Positions 45,841 through 54,901 of a stretch of 64,000 bases of DNA are shown in pieces. The translations under genes and the position numbers were made by a program. Within the stretch, counting starts at the first letter, position 1, and each line of letters opens with the position of its first letter. Below the pieces are notes generated by a model that made no database searches, was not told where the DNA came from, and saw nothing but the letters and a program-made list of their open reading frames with translations. Source of the stretch: Streptomyces sp. TLI_105 (GTDB lineage: Bacteria > Actinomycetota > Actinomycetes > Streptomycetales > Streptomycetaceae); the NCBI RefSeq assembly GCF_900105415.1, contig NZ_FNSM01000001.1:5543501-5607500 (forward strand). Reading direction: 5' to 3'.

Positions 45841-46969
45841 AGGTGATGCCGCCCGAGGAGCTGCCGGTCGTGCCGCGCTGGCTGGAGAAGTACAGGCGCG
45901 TGCCGTCGGGGGAGAAGGCCGGGCCGGTGATCTCGGAACCGGACTGGCCGTTGATCCGCAGGAACGGCGTCACGATGTCGTCCGGCGTGATCAGGCAGAT
46001 CTCCATGTTGCCGCCGTCCTCGGCGACGTACAGGTCGCCGGAGGAGGAGCCGGTGATGTTGTCGACGCCGGTCAGCGGGGCGCCGCCGCCGACGACCAGC
46101 GAGTCGTCGTAGGCCAGCTCGTACGTGCCGGCGGCCAGGTCGACCTGCCAGACCCGGTTGTCGCCCTTGGTGGTGAACCAGACGGTGTCGTTCGCGTAGT
46201 GGCAGCCCTCGCCGCCGTTGAAGTGCTTGGCGCCGGAGACCTGGGTGCGGGTGGTGGTCGGGGAGCCGTCCGGGTCCGGCACGTTCTGCCAGGCGAAGGT
46301 GCCGGAGGCGGCGGTGCCGGCCGTGAGCACCTGGAGGGTGCCGGAGGAGAGGTCGCCCCAGGTGGTGGGGACGAAGCGGTAGAAGCAGCCGTCCGTCTCG
46401 TCCTCGGTCAGGTAGATCACCCGGCGCACCGGGTCGGCGGCCGCCGCCTCGTGCTTGAACCGGCCCATCGCGTCCCGGCGGGTGGCGGTGCCGCCCCACG
46501 GGTTCGTCTCGTAGACGTAGCCGAGGGACACCTCCTCGCAGGACAGCCAGGTGTTCCACGGGGTCTTGCCGCCGGCGCAGTTCTGGCGGGTGCCGGAGAG
46601 GATGCGGTACGCGCCGGTGATCGTGCCCGCCGAGTCGAACCGCACCGCGCTCGCGCCGCCGCTCGGGTTGATCTCCGAGTTCGAGACGTAGATCCAGCCG
46701 GTGCCGTCGGCGAAGCAGGCGCCGCCGTCGGGGGCGTTGTGCCAGGCGTACGAGGTGCCGGTCACGGTCTGGCCGGACCGGGCGATCACCCGGCTGCTGA
46801 ACCCGGCCGGCAGCTGGATGCCGTTCGCGTCGGCCGCGCCGAGCGCCCCGTACGGGCCGGCGCCGGGCTGGGCGGGGGCGGCGACGGCCGCGCTCTGCCA
46901 CAGGCTGCCGCCGAAGGCGGCGGCCGAGGTGCCGATGACCGCTCCACGCAGGAAAGTGCGTCGCTCCAC
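45812..46969 (-). CDS. PhoX-like (DUF839) Tat-exported protein
   Basis: A 385-residue protein with a twin-arginine signal (MERRTFLRGAVIGTSAAA), so exported folded. The mature domain is a beta-propeller of the PhoX/DUF839 type (YAWHNAPDGGACF, SNSEINPSGGASAVRFD, WLSCEEVSLGYVYETNP, EDETDGCFYRFVP), which in PhoX binds Ca/Fe and hydrolyses phosphate esters. It is shorter than classical PhoX, so enzyme activity is uncertain. Upstream, on its strand, CTTCACC and GTTGATG lie near 47070 but do not make a clear PHO box. Confidence 0.82.
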   Translation of the reverse strand: MERRTFLRGAVIGTSAAAFGGSLWQSAAVAAPAQPGAGPYGALGAADANGIQLPAGFSSRVIARSGQTVTGTSYAWHNAPDGGACFADGTGWIYVSNSEINPSGGASAVRFDSAGTITGAYRILSGTRQNCAGGKTPWNTWLSCEEVSLGYVYETNPWGGTATRRDAMGRFKHEAAAADPVRRVIYLTEDETDGCFYRFVPTTWGDLSSGTLQVLTAGTAASGTFAWQNVPDPDGSPTTTRTQVSGAKHFNGGEGCHYANDTVWFTTKGDNRVWQVDLAAGTYELAYDDSLVVGGGAPLTGVDNITGSSSGDLYVAEDGGNMEICLITPDDIVTPFLRINGQSGSEITGPAFSPDGTRLYFSSQRGTTGSSSGGITYEVKGPFRA

Positions 46970-47137
46970 GTCTCACTCCTGAGAAGGGTGGTGCCCCGCC
47001 GCACCGGTCGGCGACGGGGTCGCGCGCTTCCGGAACCTAGGAGTACGGAATTGACTGGGCATCAACAAGCGGTGAAGCGGAAGTGGCGGGGACCGGGCGG
47101 GGACGGCGGTGTCGGTGCGGGGCGCTAGGTTCCCGCC

Positions 47138-48166
47138 ATGTCGATCCACGTACGCCTGAGCGGTTCCGTACGGCTGCCCGGAGGCCGGGCCCTGATCAAC
47201 GGCGATGTCTACGAGAGCCGCCGGGACGGCACCCGCCGCGCCCTGCTGCTCCACGGCGACGACCTGGAGGTCCACGACCTGGAGGACCTGTTCGCCGGGG
47301 AACGGGCACCGAGGACCGTCTTCCCGACGCCCTGGCCGGGCTGGGACCGGGGCGGCGTCTCGGTGAGCCCCGACGGCACCTTCGCGGTCTTCTCCGGGCA
47401 GCGGGCGGTACGGGCCGTCGGCGCGGACGGCACGGCCCTGTGGGAGTACCGGCACCCCTGCTGGGGCCCCGTCCTCGGCCATCCGCACACGGGGGACGAG
47501 CAGCAGGTCTGCGACGGCTCCGAGCACGGCTCGGTCCGGATCTCCGACGACGGCCGGTTCGTCTGGGCGCACGTCCTGGCCCCGGGGGAGGAGCAGCCCG
47601 AGGAGTGCTGGTCGGTCCTCGACGCCCGCGACGGCCGGGAGCTCGCCCGGCTGCCCCTCGACGACAGCGCGGCCGCCGGATCCCACCAGCTCTCCCACCC
47701 CGACGGCGTCCACACGGGACTCTGCATCGGCATGGGCCAGGACGGCATCCTGCTGTACTGGGCGCGCTGGGACGGCGAGCGGCCGACCGTCTGGGACCTC
47801 AACGAATCGCTCGACCGGATCCTCATGGACGTCCACCCGGCCCACGAGGGCTTCCTGACCCTGGAACACTACGGCGCCGACCTGAGCCTGCACGCCCTCG
47901 ACGGCACGGTCCTCGCCGAGCAGTCGGAGCTGACCTGGGACTACGCGGCCGGGTTCGTCGACGGCCACACCGTCATCGCGACCACCGGCGTCTCGTACGA
48001 AGAAGACCCCCGCCACTGGCTTCTCGACGCCCGCACCCTGGAGATCCGCGGGACCGTCACGTACCCCCACGGCCCCGTCGACGGCCTGGTCCGCCCCCTC
48101 GGCGACGGCAGTTGGCTCACGTACGACGAGAAGACCGGGACCCTCAGCCGCTGGACGGTCCGGTGA
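47138..48166 (+). CDS. Beta-propeller-like protein of unknown function
   Basis: A 342-residue soluble protein without signal peptide. Recurring WD/PQQ-like strands (GVSVSPDGTFAVFSG, VRISDDGRFVWAHV, SWLTYDEKTGTLSRW) suggest a seven-bladed propeller. I cannot assign a function. ATG 47138 follows TAGGTT (47126-47131) by exactly 6 nt without a ribosome site, so it is probably leaderless. A small truncated hemoglobin gene follows 51 bases later under its own signal. Confidence 0.7.
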   Translation: MSIHVRLSGSVRLPGGRALINGDVYESRRDGTRRALLLHGDDLEVHDLEDLFAGERAPRTVFPTPWPGWDRGGVSVSPDGTFAVFSGQRAVRAVGADGTALWEYRHPCWGPVLGHPHTGDEQQVCDGSEHGSVRISDDGRFVWAHVLAPGEEQPEECWSVLDARDGRELARLPLDDSAAAGSHQLSHPDGVHTGLCIGMGQDGILLYWARWDGERPTVWDLNESLDRILMDVHPAHEGFLTLEHYGADLSLHALDGTVLAEQSELTWDYAAGFVDGHTVIATTGVSYEEDPRHWLLDARTLEIRGTVTYPHGPVDGLVRPLGDGSWLTYDEKTGTLSRWTVR

Positions 48167-48217
48167 CGGGGACCTTCGGCACTGGGGCCCCGCCCGGCGG
48201 CGGGGCACACTGGGGGC

Positions 48218-48667
48218 ATGCGTGAGACCCCCGACATCGGCGACCGCCACGACCTCGACGTGCTGCTGAGGCGCTTCTACGGCGCTGCCTTCGCCGACCC
48301 GCTGATCGGGCCCTTCTTCACCGAGATCGCCGGGACCGACCTGGAGCTCCACCTGCCGCGCATCGCCGACTTCTGGGAGCGCGCCCTCTTCCGTACCGTC
48401 GGCTACGGCCGCGACGCCTTCGCCCCGCACGTCGCCCTGCACACCGCCCGGCCGCTCACCGCCGCCCACTTCGGCCGCTGGGTGCAGCTCTGGCAGGCGA
48501 GCGTCGACGGACTCCACAGCGGGCCCCGGGCCGAGCGGGCCAAGGCGCAGGGCCAGCGGATCGCCCTCGCCATGCTGCGCCGGCTCGCCGGGCCCGACGC
48601 GGACACCGGGGGCACGGGCGGCGGGTTCGTCCCGCTGGCGGCCCTCGAACTGCGCTCCGTCGCCTGA
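48218..48667 (+). CDS. Group III truncated hemoglobin
   Basis: A 149-residue heme protein. It starts with a helix containing LLRRFYGAAFADPLIGPFF (Phe/Tyr at the B9/B10 region), then LPRIADFWERALF, and the proximal histidine in the segment HVALHTARPLTAAHFGRWVQ, the usual group III layout. Oxygen, nitric oxide or redox chemistry is the family role. ATG 48218 is preceded at 6 nt by CACACT; a short GC hairpin (48187-48206) lies just before it and may end the upstream transcript. Confidence 0.88.
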   Translation: MRETPDIGDRHDLDVLLRRFYGAAFADPLIGPFFTEIAGTDLELHLPRIADFWERALFRTVGYGRDAFAPHVALHTARPLTAAHFGRWVQLWQASVDGLHSGPRAERAKAQGQRIALAMLRRLAGPDADTGGTGGGFVPLAALELRSVA

Positions 48668-48754
48668 GCGAAAAGACTCTCCGGGAGCGATGAGTTCCGA
48701 GAGGCAGGGCCGTCCTATCTCTCGACAGCACCGCACGACGGAAGAGAGAGCGCC

Positions 48755-49168
48755 ATGGCCCCGCAGATGATCTTCGTGAACCTGCCCGTCAAGAACGTCG
48801 ACGCCAGCAAGGCCTTCTTCGAACAGCTCGGCTACTCCTCGAACCCGCAGTTCAGCGACGAGAGCAGCGCCTGTGTGGTCATCAGCGACACGATCTACGC
48901 GATGCTCCTCGAAGAGCCCAAGTTCAAGTCGTTCATGGCGCCGGGCAAGGAGATCTCCGACGCGACCAAGACCACCGAGGTCCTGGTCACGCTGAGCGCC
49001 GAGAGCCGGGAGAAGTGCGACCGGCTCGCCGACGCCGCCCTCGCCGCCGGAGGCACCCCGGCGAAGGAGCCGCTGGAGATGGACTTCATGTACGGCCGCT
49101 CCTTCACCGACCTGGACGGCCACCACTGGGAGGTCTTCTGGATGGACCCGGCGGCCGTCCAGGGCTGA
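48755..49168 (+). CDS. VOC (glyoxalase/bleomycin-resistance fold) protein
   Basis: A 137-residue protein of two beta-alpha-beta-beta-beta units, typical of the vicinal-oxygen-chelate superfamily: MIFVNLPVKNVDASKAFFEQ at the start and YGRSFTDLDGHHWEVFWMDP at the end, with the Glu of WEVFW a likely metal ligand. The pattern is close to the 'lactoylglutathione lyase-like' family with unknown substrate. GAAGAGAGAG lies upstream of ATG 48755. Stands alone, converging on the SDR gene. Confidence 0.88.
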   Translation: MAPQMIFVNLPVKNVDASKAFFEQLGYSSNPQFSDESSACVVISDTIYAMLLEEPKFKSFMAPGKEISDATKTTEVLVTLSAESREKCDRLADAALAAGGTPAKEPLEMDFMYGRSFTDLDGHHWEVFWMDPAAVQG

Positions 49169-49184
49169 GTCGCCGAGGCCCCGA

Positions 49185-49949
49185 TCAGGCCGAGACGCCG
49201 CCGTCGATCACCAGGTCCGTGCCGACGGCGGAGCCCGCCTCGTCCGACGCGAGGTACAGCACCGCCGCCGCCACCTCGGCCGCGGACGAGATGCGGCCCA
49301 GCGGCGACTGCTCCTTCATGCGGACCTCCCGCTCGGCCTCCGTCTCGCCGGGCTGCAGCGACATCGCGGACTCGGCGGCGCCGGGGCTGACGGCGTTGAT
49401 CCGGATCCCGTCGCCGATGTGGTCCCGGGCCGCGGCCCGGGTGAGCGCCGAGACCGCCGCCTTGGAGACCTGGTAGCCGAAGACCCCGGGGATCCGGACG
49501 TGCGGGCCCAGGTTGGACGCGATGTTCACGATGGCCCCGCCGCCGTTCGCCCTCATGTGGCCGACCTCGGCCTGGAGGGCGTGCAGCACGCCCGTGACGT
49601 TGATGTCGAGCAGCGTCCGCCAGTCCTCCAGGGGGAGGTCGGCGGCGCTGTGGCCGCCGCCCCGGAAGACCCCCGCGTTGTTCACGGCGACGTCCAGGCC
49701 GCCGAACAGCTCGACCGTGCGCCGGACCAGCTCCCTGGTGGACTCGGCGCTCGACACGTCGGCGGTGACCGCGGCGGCGGTGCCCCCGGCGGCCTCGATC
49801 AGGGCGACCGTCCCGTCGAGGGACTCCGCCGTGCGGCCGGCGACGACGACCTTCGCGCCCTCGGTGGCGAACGCGAGCGCGATGGCCCGGCCGAGACCGG
49901 AACCGGCGCCGGTGACGAGGACGGTGCGGTCGGTGAAACGTGCGGACAT
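49185..49949 (-). CDS. Short-chain dehydrogenase/reductase
   Basis: A 254-residue classical SDR. The NAD(P) site is TGAGSGLGRAIALAF (near 14-28), then NNAG, the catalytic Ser in IVNIASNLG, and YxxxK as YQVSK in the C-terminal half. Arg in VVVAGRT after beta-2 suggests NADP(H). It follows the MFS gene by 5 bases on the same strand. With the TetR regulator upstream it forms an inducible export/modification unit. Substrate unknown. Confidence 0.92.
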   Translation of the reverse strand: MSARFTDRTVLVTGAGSGLGRAIALAFATEGAKVVVAGRTAESLDGTVALIEAAGGTAAAVTADVSSAESTRELVRRTVELFGGLDVAVNNAGVFRGGGHSAADLPLEDWRTLLDINVTGVLHALQAEVGHMRANGGGAIVNIASNLGPHVRIPGVFGYQVSKAAVSALTRAAARDHIGDGIRINAVSPGAAESAMSLQPGETEAEREVRMKEQSPLGRISSAAEVAAAVLYLASDEAGSAVGTDLVIDGGVSA

Positions 49950-49954
49950 GCTGG

Positions 49955-51310
49955 TCAGCCCTTCTGGTGGAGGAGTGCGGCGGCGAGGACGGTGAACAGG
50001 GCGGCCGCGGCCGCCAGCGACACCGCGTCGCCGCCGAGGGTGAGCAGGGCGGCGAAGAGCACGGTCGGGCCGAGCTCCATCGCCGTGTTCAGGACGCCGC
50101 CCGCGAGGCCCGCGCGGTGCGCCGGGACTCCGTCGGTGGCGAGGACCGCGGCGCCCGCGAAGGACAGCGCGGCGCCGGCCGGCAGCAGGAGCAGGCCGGG
50201 AAGCAGCCCGTACGCGTACGGGGCGGAGGTGTCGAAGCCGGTCGCGGCGAGCAGCCCGAGCCCGGCGGCGGCGGTGCCGAGCCCGGCGGCGGTCACCCGC
50301 CCGGGACCGTACCGCCCGATCAGCGGGCCCGCGAGCCGGCCCGAGGCGAGCAGGGCGACCGCGAAGGGCACGAAGGCGGCGGAGGTGAGCAGCGCGGACC
50401 AGCCGCGCCGCTGCTGGAGCGCGAGGGACAGCAGCACGAAGACCGTGGCCGTGCCGGCCGCCGTGAGTCCGATCGCCGCGAGGCCCAGGGCGCGGCGGCC
50501 GTCGCGCAGGAAGTCCGGGGGCAGGAGCGGGTCGGCGGCCCGCCGCTCGACGGCCCCGAAGGCGGCGAGCAGGACGAGCCCGGCGAGCAGGGGCACGAGG
50601 ACCGGGGCGGAGCCCCAGGGGCGGGCGTCGGTGAGGACGAGCCCGTAACTGGCGAGCGTGATCCCGGCGGTGGCGAGCAGCGCACCGGGCAGGTCGAGGG
50701 GGCGGCGGGAGCCGGAGGCCTGGGCGGGGCCCGGCAGGAGCCTCGGGGCCAGGAGCAGCGCCGTCGCCGTCACCGCGATCGGGACCGCGAAGGTGCCGCG
50801 CCAGGAGGCGGCCGCCGCGATGACCCCCGAGAGCAGGTTCCCCGCGGTCGCGCCGAGCACGGAGAGGCCGCCCCAGGTGGCCATCGCCCTGCCGTACGCG
50901 GCGGGTTCGGGGTACAGCGCCCGGAGCACCGCCATCGCGGCCGGGGCGACGAGCGCCGCGCCGACGCCCTGCCCGAACCGGGCGGCGAGCAGCGTCCCGT
51001 ACCCGGGGGCGAGCGGCGCGAGGGCGGAGGCGGCGCCGAAGACCAGGAGCCCGGTGGCGAGGGCCCGGCGGCCGCCGGAGCGGTCGGCGAGCCGGCCGCC
51101 GAGGAGGAGCAGTCCGGCGAAGGTCAGCCCGTAGGCCGCGCTCAGCAGGATCAGTTGGGCGCGGTCGAGGCGGAACTCGGCACCGATGCGGGGGAGCGGG
51201 ACGGCGAGGGAGGCGAGCGTGAAGATGAGCGTCGTCTGGACGGCGCCGAGCAGGAGGAAACCGCGGCGGGCTGTGGACCCGCGGACCTCCCGTACCACTG
51301 TCGTCGACAT
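49955..51310 (-). CDS. MFS transporter (DHA2-like)
   Basis: A 451-residue exporter with about 14 helices. TM1 lacks the usual D1 Asp (TLIFTLASLAVPLPRIG), motif A is present as GGRLADRSGGRRALATG, and motif C-like GATAGNLLSGV is in TM5. ATG 51310 has AGGGGGG upstream. It begins the MFS-SDR operon; its promoter carries a site (51327-51346) related to that before the TetR gene, so the TetR protein probably represses it. Confidence 0.87.
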   Translation of the reverse strand: MSTTVVREVRGSTARRGFLLLGAVQTTLIFTLASLAVPLPRIGAEFRLDRAQLILLSAAYGLTFAGLLLLGGRLADRSGGRRALATGLLVFGAASALAPLAPGYGTLLAARFGQGVGAALVAPAAMAVLRALYPEPAAYGRAMATWGGLSVLGATAGNLLSGVIAAAASWRGTFAVPIAVTATALLLAPRLLPGPAQASGSRRPLDLPGALLATAGITLASYGLVLTDARPWGSAPVLVPLLAGLVLLAAFGAVERRAADPLLPPDFLRDGRRALGLAAIGLTAAGTATVFVLLSLALQQRRGWSALLTSAAFVPFAVALLASGRLAGPLIGRYGPGRVTAAGLGTAAAGLGLLAATGFDTSAPYAYGLLPGLLLLPAGAALSFAGAAVLATDGVPAHRAGLAGGVLNTAMELGPTVLFAALLTLGGDAVSLAAAAALFTVLAAALLHQKG

Positions 51311-51326
51311 GCAGTCCCCCCTGAAC

Positions 51327-51346
51327 TTGACCGTACATTCCAATAT
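51327..51346. promoter_or_regulatory. TetR operator-like site before the MFS-SDR operon
   Basis: TTGACCGTACATTCCAATAT, a quasi-palindrome around GTAC, 17-36 bases upstream of the MFS start. Its reverse complement aligns with the site at 51987-52006 (shared TTGACCG..C.TTCCA.ATA). Confidence 0.6.
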
Positions 51347-51385
51347 GAGGGCCGAAGGAAGGGCGCCCTCGTGGGCGCCCTTTCC

Positions 51386-51970
51386 TCAGTCCAGCAGTCC
51401 CAGTGCCTGCTCCGCCGCGTCCAGGACCCGGCCGGGATCGCTCGACGCCTTGCCGACGACCCGGATGCCCTGCAGCAGGACGAGCAACATCCGCGCGAGC
51501 GCCTTCGGGTCGCGGTCCGCCGGGAGCTCGCCCCCGGCGCGGGCCCGGGTGAGCGCGCCGTGCAGCAGCGTCTCGATCTGCTCCCAGCTCAGCTCGACCC
51601 GCCGCGCGACCACCGCGTCGTGCGGCCCCAGCTCCGCGGCCGAGTTGGTGACGAAGCAGCCGTTCAACCGCTCCTCGTCCGCCGCCGCCTCGGCGGCGAA
51701 GCGGCGGACGAGGGTCCGCACGGCCGGCAGGGCCGGGCCCGGCGCGGACAGCTCCTCGACGATCCGCGGATCGCGGGTCTCCAGGTAGCGGTCCATCGCC
51801 TTCAGATACAGCTCGTGCTTGTTGCCGAAGGTCGCGTAGATGCTGGCGCGGCCGATGCCGAGGCGCTCCACGAGGTCCGACATCGTCGTCGCCTCGTACC
51901 CGCGCGCCCAGAACAGTTCGAGCGCTGCCTGGAGCGCGGCCTCCGGATCGAACTCCTTGGTCCTGGCCAC
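51386..51970 (-). CDS. TetR-family transcriptional regulator
   Basis: A 194-residue repressor: N-terminal helix-turn-helix (ALQAALELFWARGYEATTMS, IGRASIYATFGNKHELYLKA) and a TetR_C ligand domain with CFVTNSAAELGPHD. It is transcribed just upstream of, and in line with, the MFS-SDR operon. Operator-like sequences before both its own start and the MFS start suggest autorepression plus control of the operon. Its ligand is probably the exported compound. Confidence 0.92.
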   Translation of the reverse strand: MARTKEFDPEAALQAALELFWARGYEATTMSDLVERLGIGRASIYATFGNKHELYLKAMDRYLETRDPRIVEELSAPGPALPAVRTLVRRFAAEAAADEERLNGCFVTNSAAELGPHDAVVARRVELSWEQIETLLHGALTRARAGGELPADRDPKALARMLLVLLQGIRVVGKASSDPGRVLDAAEQALGLLD

Positions 51971-51986
51971 GAGAAGACCGTACGAC

Positions 51987-52006
51987 TATCTGGAACGATC
52001 GGTCAA
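51987..52006. promoter_or_regulatory. TetR operator-like site before the TetR gene
   Basis: TATCTGGAACGATCGGTCAA, centred on the palindrome CGATCG, 17-36 bases before the TetR start: the same distance as the partner site from the MFS start. Confidence 0.62.
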
Positions 52007-52007
52007 G

Positions 52008-52370
52008 TTACCTTGTCCGGACCGGATACACCGTCACCGCGACCTCGTCGTCGTCCAGGCACCGGCCCGTCTCCAGGTCGAAGCGCTGCTTCAGGAGCGG
52101 CGAGGCCACGAACGGCCGCCCGCCCGCCGAGCCGAGCAGCCCCCGGGACAGCACCTGCGCCCCCGTGAACGGATCGCGGTTGTCGATCGCGTACGTCCGG
52201 CCCGACCGGTCCCGGAAGACCGCCGCCTGCCGGCCGTCCGGCAGCAGCGCAGCCACGCCCCGGCCCGGGGTCAGCCGGGCCTCCTCGCAGACCGCCATCC
52301 AGGAGTCGGGGGACAGGTCGGGGGACAGGGAGAGTTCGAGTGTCCCCGCCGCTTCGAGTGTCGTCGTCAT
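52008..52370 (-). CDS. nirD: Nitrite reductase small subunit NirD (Rieske-like)
   Basis: A 120-residue small subunit of NADH-dependent assimilatory nitrite reductase, with the Rieske-type fold (LTPGRGVAALLPDGRQAAVF, YAIDNRDPFTGAQVLSRGLL, VASPLLKQRFDLETGRC). Cys-His cluster ligands are absent, as usual in NirD. ATG 52370 overlaps the nirB stop by 4 bases, so translation is coupled. It ends the operon close to the TetR promoter. Confidence 0.93.
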   Translation of the reverse strand: MTTTLEAAGTLELSLSPDLSPDSWMAVCEEARLTPGRGVAALLPDGRQAAVFRDRSGRTYAIDNRDPFTGAQVLSRGLLGSAGGRPFVASPLLKQRFDLETGRCLDDDEVAVTVYPVRTR

Positions 52371-54901
52371 CGGGAGGTGGCCCCTTCCAGCGTTCCGATC
52401 GTGAGAATCGTGAGGTCCGGCTTGATCTGGTCCCGCTCCGGCACGAACCGGACCGACGGGTCCGGCGCCCCGGGCGCGTTCACGAAGGAGACGAAGCGCC
52501 GCAGCCGCTCCGGGTCGTCCAGGGTCTCGGCCCACTCGTCCCGGTAGTCGGCGACGTGCGCCGCCATCAGCGCCTCCAGCTCGTCGCAGAGCCCGAGCGA
52601 GTCGTGCACCACCACGTCCTTGAGGTGGTCGAGCCCGCCCTCCAGGCGTTCCAGCCAGGTCGACGTCCGTTCCAGGCGGTCCGCCGTCCGGATGTAGAAC
52701 ATCAGGAACCGGTCGATGAGACGGACCAGTTCGGCGTCCGAGAGGTCCTGCGCGAGCAGGTCCGCGTGGCGCGGGGTCGCGCCGCCGTTCCCGCCGACGT
52801 ACAGGTTCCAGCCGTTGGCCGTCGCGATGATGCCGAAGTCCTTCGACTGCGCCTCCGCGCACTCGCGGGCACAGCCCGAGACCGCCGACTTCAGCTTGTG
52901 CGGGGCGCGCAGGCCCCGGTAGCGCAGCTCCAGCTGGATCGCCATCTTCACCGAGTCCTGGACGCCGTAGCGGCACCAGGTCTGCCCGACGCAGGACTTC
53001 ACCGTGCGCAGCGCCTTGCCGTAGGCGTGCCCCGACTCGAAGCCCGCGTCGACGAGCCGCGTCCAGATCGAGGGCAGCTGGTCCACCCGCGCCCCGAAGA
53101 GGTCGATCCGCTGACCGCCGGTGATCTTCGTGTAGAGCCCGAAGTCCCGGGCCACCTCGCCGATCACGATCAGCTTGTCCGGGGTGATCTCACCGCCGGG
53201 GATGCGCGGCACCACCGAGTAGGAGCCGTTGCGCTGCAGGTTGGCGAGGAAGTGGTCGTTGGTGTCCTGGAGGGAGGCCTGCTCGCCGTCCAGGATGTAG
53301 CCGCCCAAGCCGATGGTCGGGGCGAGGCTCGCGAGGATGGACCCGACGGTCGGCTTGCAGACCTCGCAGCCCTCGCCGCCCCGCGCCTCCTCCCGTCCGT
53401 GCGAGTCCAGCAGCGCCGCGAAGGAGGTCAGCCGCAGGGTGCGGGCGATCTCGTAGAGCTCGCTCCGGGTGTACGAGAAGCAGCCGCAGAGCCCCTTGTC
53501 GGTAGGGGCCGGCAGCAGCTTCTCGATCACCTTCACGCAACTTCCGCAGCCCGTACCGGCCTTGGTGCACTTCTTCACCTCGGCCAGCGACTCGCACTGC
53601 CCGATGGCGTGCTTGGTCACGTTGTGGCAGGAGCAGATCACCGCGTCGTCCGGCAGCGCCGAGGGGCCGAGCGCCACCGGCGCGCCCGCGCCCGCCGGGA
53701 GCACCAGCTGCTCGGGCGAGACCGGCGGCACGGTGCCGGTCAGCGGGCGGAGGAGGCCGTACTGCTCGGCGTCGCCGACCAGGACACCACCGAGCAGCAC
53801 CCCGTCGGCGGAGACCACCAGCTTCTTGTAGACGCCCGAACGGGAATCGGAGTACACGACGTCGAGGCAGTCCTCGGCCGTCCCGTGCGCGTCGCCGAAC
53901 GAGGCCACGTCCACGCCGAGCAGCTTCAGCTTCGTCGACATGTCGGCGCCCGTGAAGCCGTCCCCGGCCTGCTCCCCGGCGATCGCCGCCGCGGCCGTCT
54001 GCGCCATCTCGTAGCCCGGCGCCACCAGGCCGTACACCCGGCCGTCCGAGGCCAGCGCGCACTCGCCGATCGCGAAGACCGCCGGGTCCGACGTGCGGCA
54101 CAGCTCGTCGACCGCGATGCCGCCGCGCTCGCCGACCGTCAGGCCGCAGTCGCGGGCCAGCTGGTCCCGGGGCCGTACGCCCGCCGAGAACACGACCATG
54201 TCCGTGGCCAGCTCGGAACCGTCCGACAGCTTCATGCCCGTCACGGCGCCGTCCGTCGCCACGACCTCCTGCGTGCCCGTCCCCGTGTGGACGGTCAGGC
54301 CCATCTTCTCGATCGTGCGGAGCAGGGCCGCGCCGCCGCCCTCGTCGACCTGCACCGGCATCAGACGCGGCGCGAACTCCACGACGTGCGTGTCCAGGCC
54401 GAGGCCCTTCAGCGCGCCCGCCGCCTCCAGGCCGAGCAGACCGCCGCCGACGACCGCGCCGGTCGTCGCCGTCTTCGCGTACTCCTCGATCGCGAGCAGG
54501 TCCTCGATCGTGCGGTAGACGAAACAGCCCTTGGCGTCCTTGCCGGGGACGGGAGGCACGAAGGGATACGAGCCGGTGGCGAGGACCAGCGTGTCGTACG
54601 CGAAGACCCGCCCCGAACGGGCCGTCACCGTCCGGGCCTCCCGGTCCACGGCCTCCGCCGGGTCGTCGGTGTGCAGCTCGATGCCGTGCCGCTCCATGAA
54701 GCCGGCCTCGACCATCGACAGGTCGTCGGGCGTCTTGCCGGAGAAGTACGAGGTCAGCTGCACGCGGTCGTAGGCCGGACGCGGCTCCTCGCAGAGGACC
54801 ACGATCCTGGCCCGCTCGGTGACGCCACGGTCGGCGAGCGCCTCCAGGAACCGCTGGCCGACCATTCCGTGGCCGACCAGGACGATGGTGGGAGTGGTCA
54901 T
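52367..54901 (-). CDS. nirB: Assimilatory nitrite reductase large subunit NirB
   Basis: Reduces nitrite to ammonium with NADH in the cytosol. The 844-residue protein has an N-terminal FAD/NAD(P) part (IVLVGHGMVGQRFLEAL; second GxGxxG as VVGGGLLGLEAAGAL near 150), BFD-like [2Fe-2S] motifs (CSCHNVTKHAIGQC, CTKAGTGCGSC), then the sulfite/nitrite reductase half with the siroheme/4Fe-4S ligands CVGQTWC and CARECAEAQ near 665-715. Complete and of normal length. It lies between nirD (4-base overlap) and another reductase (4-base overlap). Confidence 0.96.
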   Translation of the reverse strand: MTTPTIVLVGHGMVGQRFLEALADRGVTERARIVVLCEEPRPAYDRVQLTSYFSGKTPDDLSMVEAGFMERHGIELHTDDPAEAVDREARTVTARSGRVFAYDTLVLATGSYPFVPPVPGKDAKGCFVYRTIEDLLAIEEYAKTATTGAVVGGGLLGLEAAGALKGLGLDTHVVEFAPRLMPVQVDEGGGAALLRTIEKMGLTVHTGTGTQEVVATDGAVTGMKLSDGSELATDMVVFSAGVRPRDQLARDCGLTVGERGGIAVDELCRTSDPAVFAIGECALASDGRVYGLVAPGYEMAQTAAAAIAGEQAGDGFTGADMSTKLKLLGVDVASFGDAHGTAEDCLDVVYSDSRSGVYKKLVVSADGVLLGGVLVGDAEQYGLLRPLTGTVPPVSPEQLVLPAGAGAPVALGPSALPDDAVICSCHNVTKHAIGQCESLAEVKKCTKAGTGCGSCVKVIEKLLPAPTDKGLCGCFSYTRSELYEIARTLRLTSFAALLDSHGREEARGGEGCEVCKPTVGSILASLAPTIGLGGYILDGEQASLQDTNDHFLANLQRNGSYSVVPRIPGGEITPDKLIVIGEVARDFGLYTKITGGQRIDLFGARVDQLPSIWTRLVDAGFESGHAYGKALRTVKSCVGQTWCRYGVQDSVKMAIQLELRYRGLRAPHKLKSAVSGCARECAEAQSKDFGIIATANGWNLYVGGNGGATPRHADLLAQDLSDAELVRLIDRFLMFYIRTADRLERTSTWLERLEGGLDHLKDVVVHDSLGLCDELEALMAAHVADYRDEWAETLDDPERLRRFVSFVNAPGAPDPSVRFVPERDQIKPDLTILTIGTLEGATSR

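Noticed and set aside
47060..47100. PHO box before the PhoX-like gene
   Set aside because: CTTCACC and GTTGATG are present, but spacing and sequence do not match two 11-base PHO repeats well enough.
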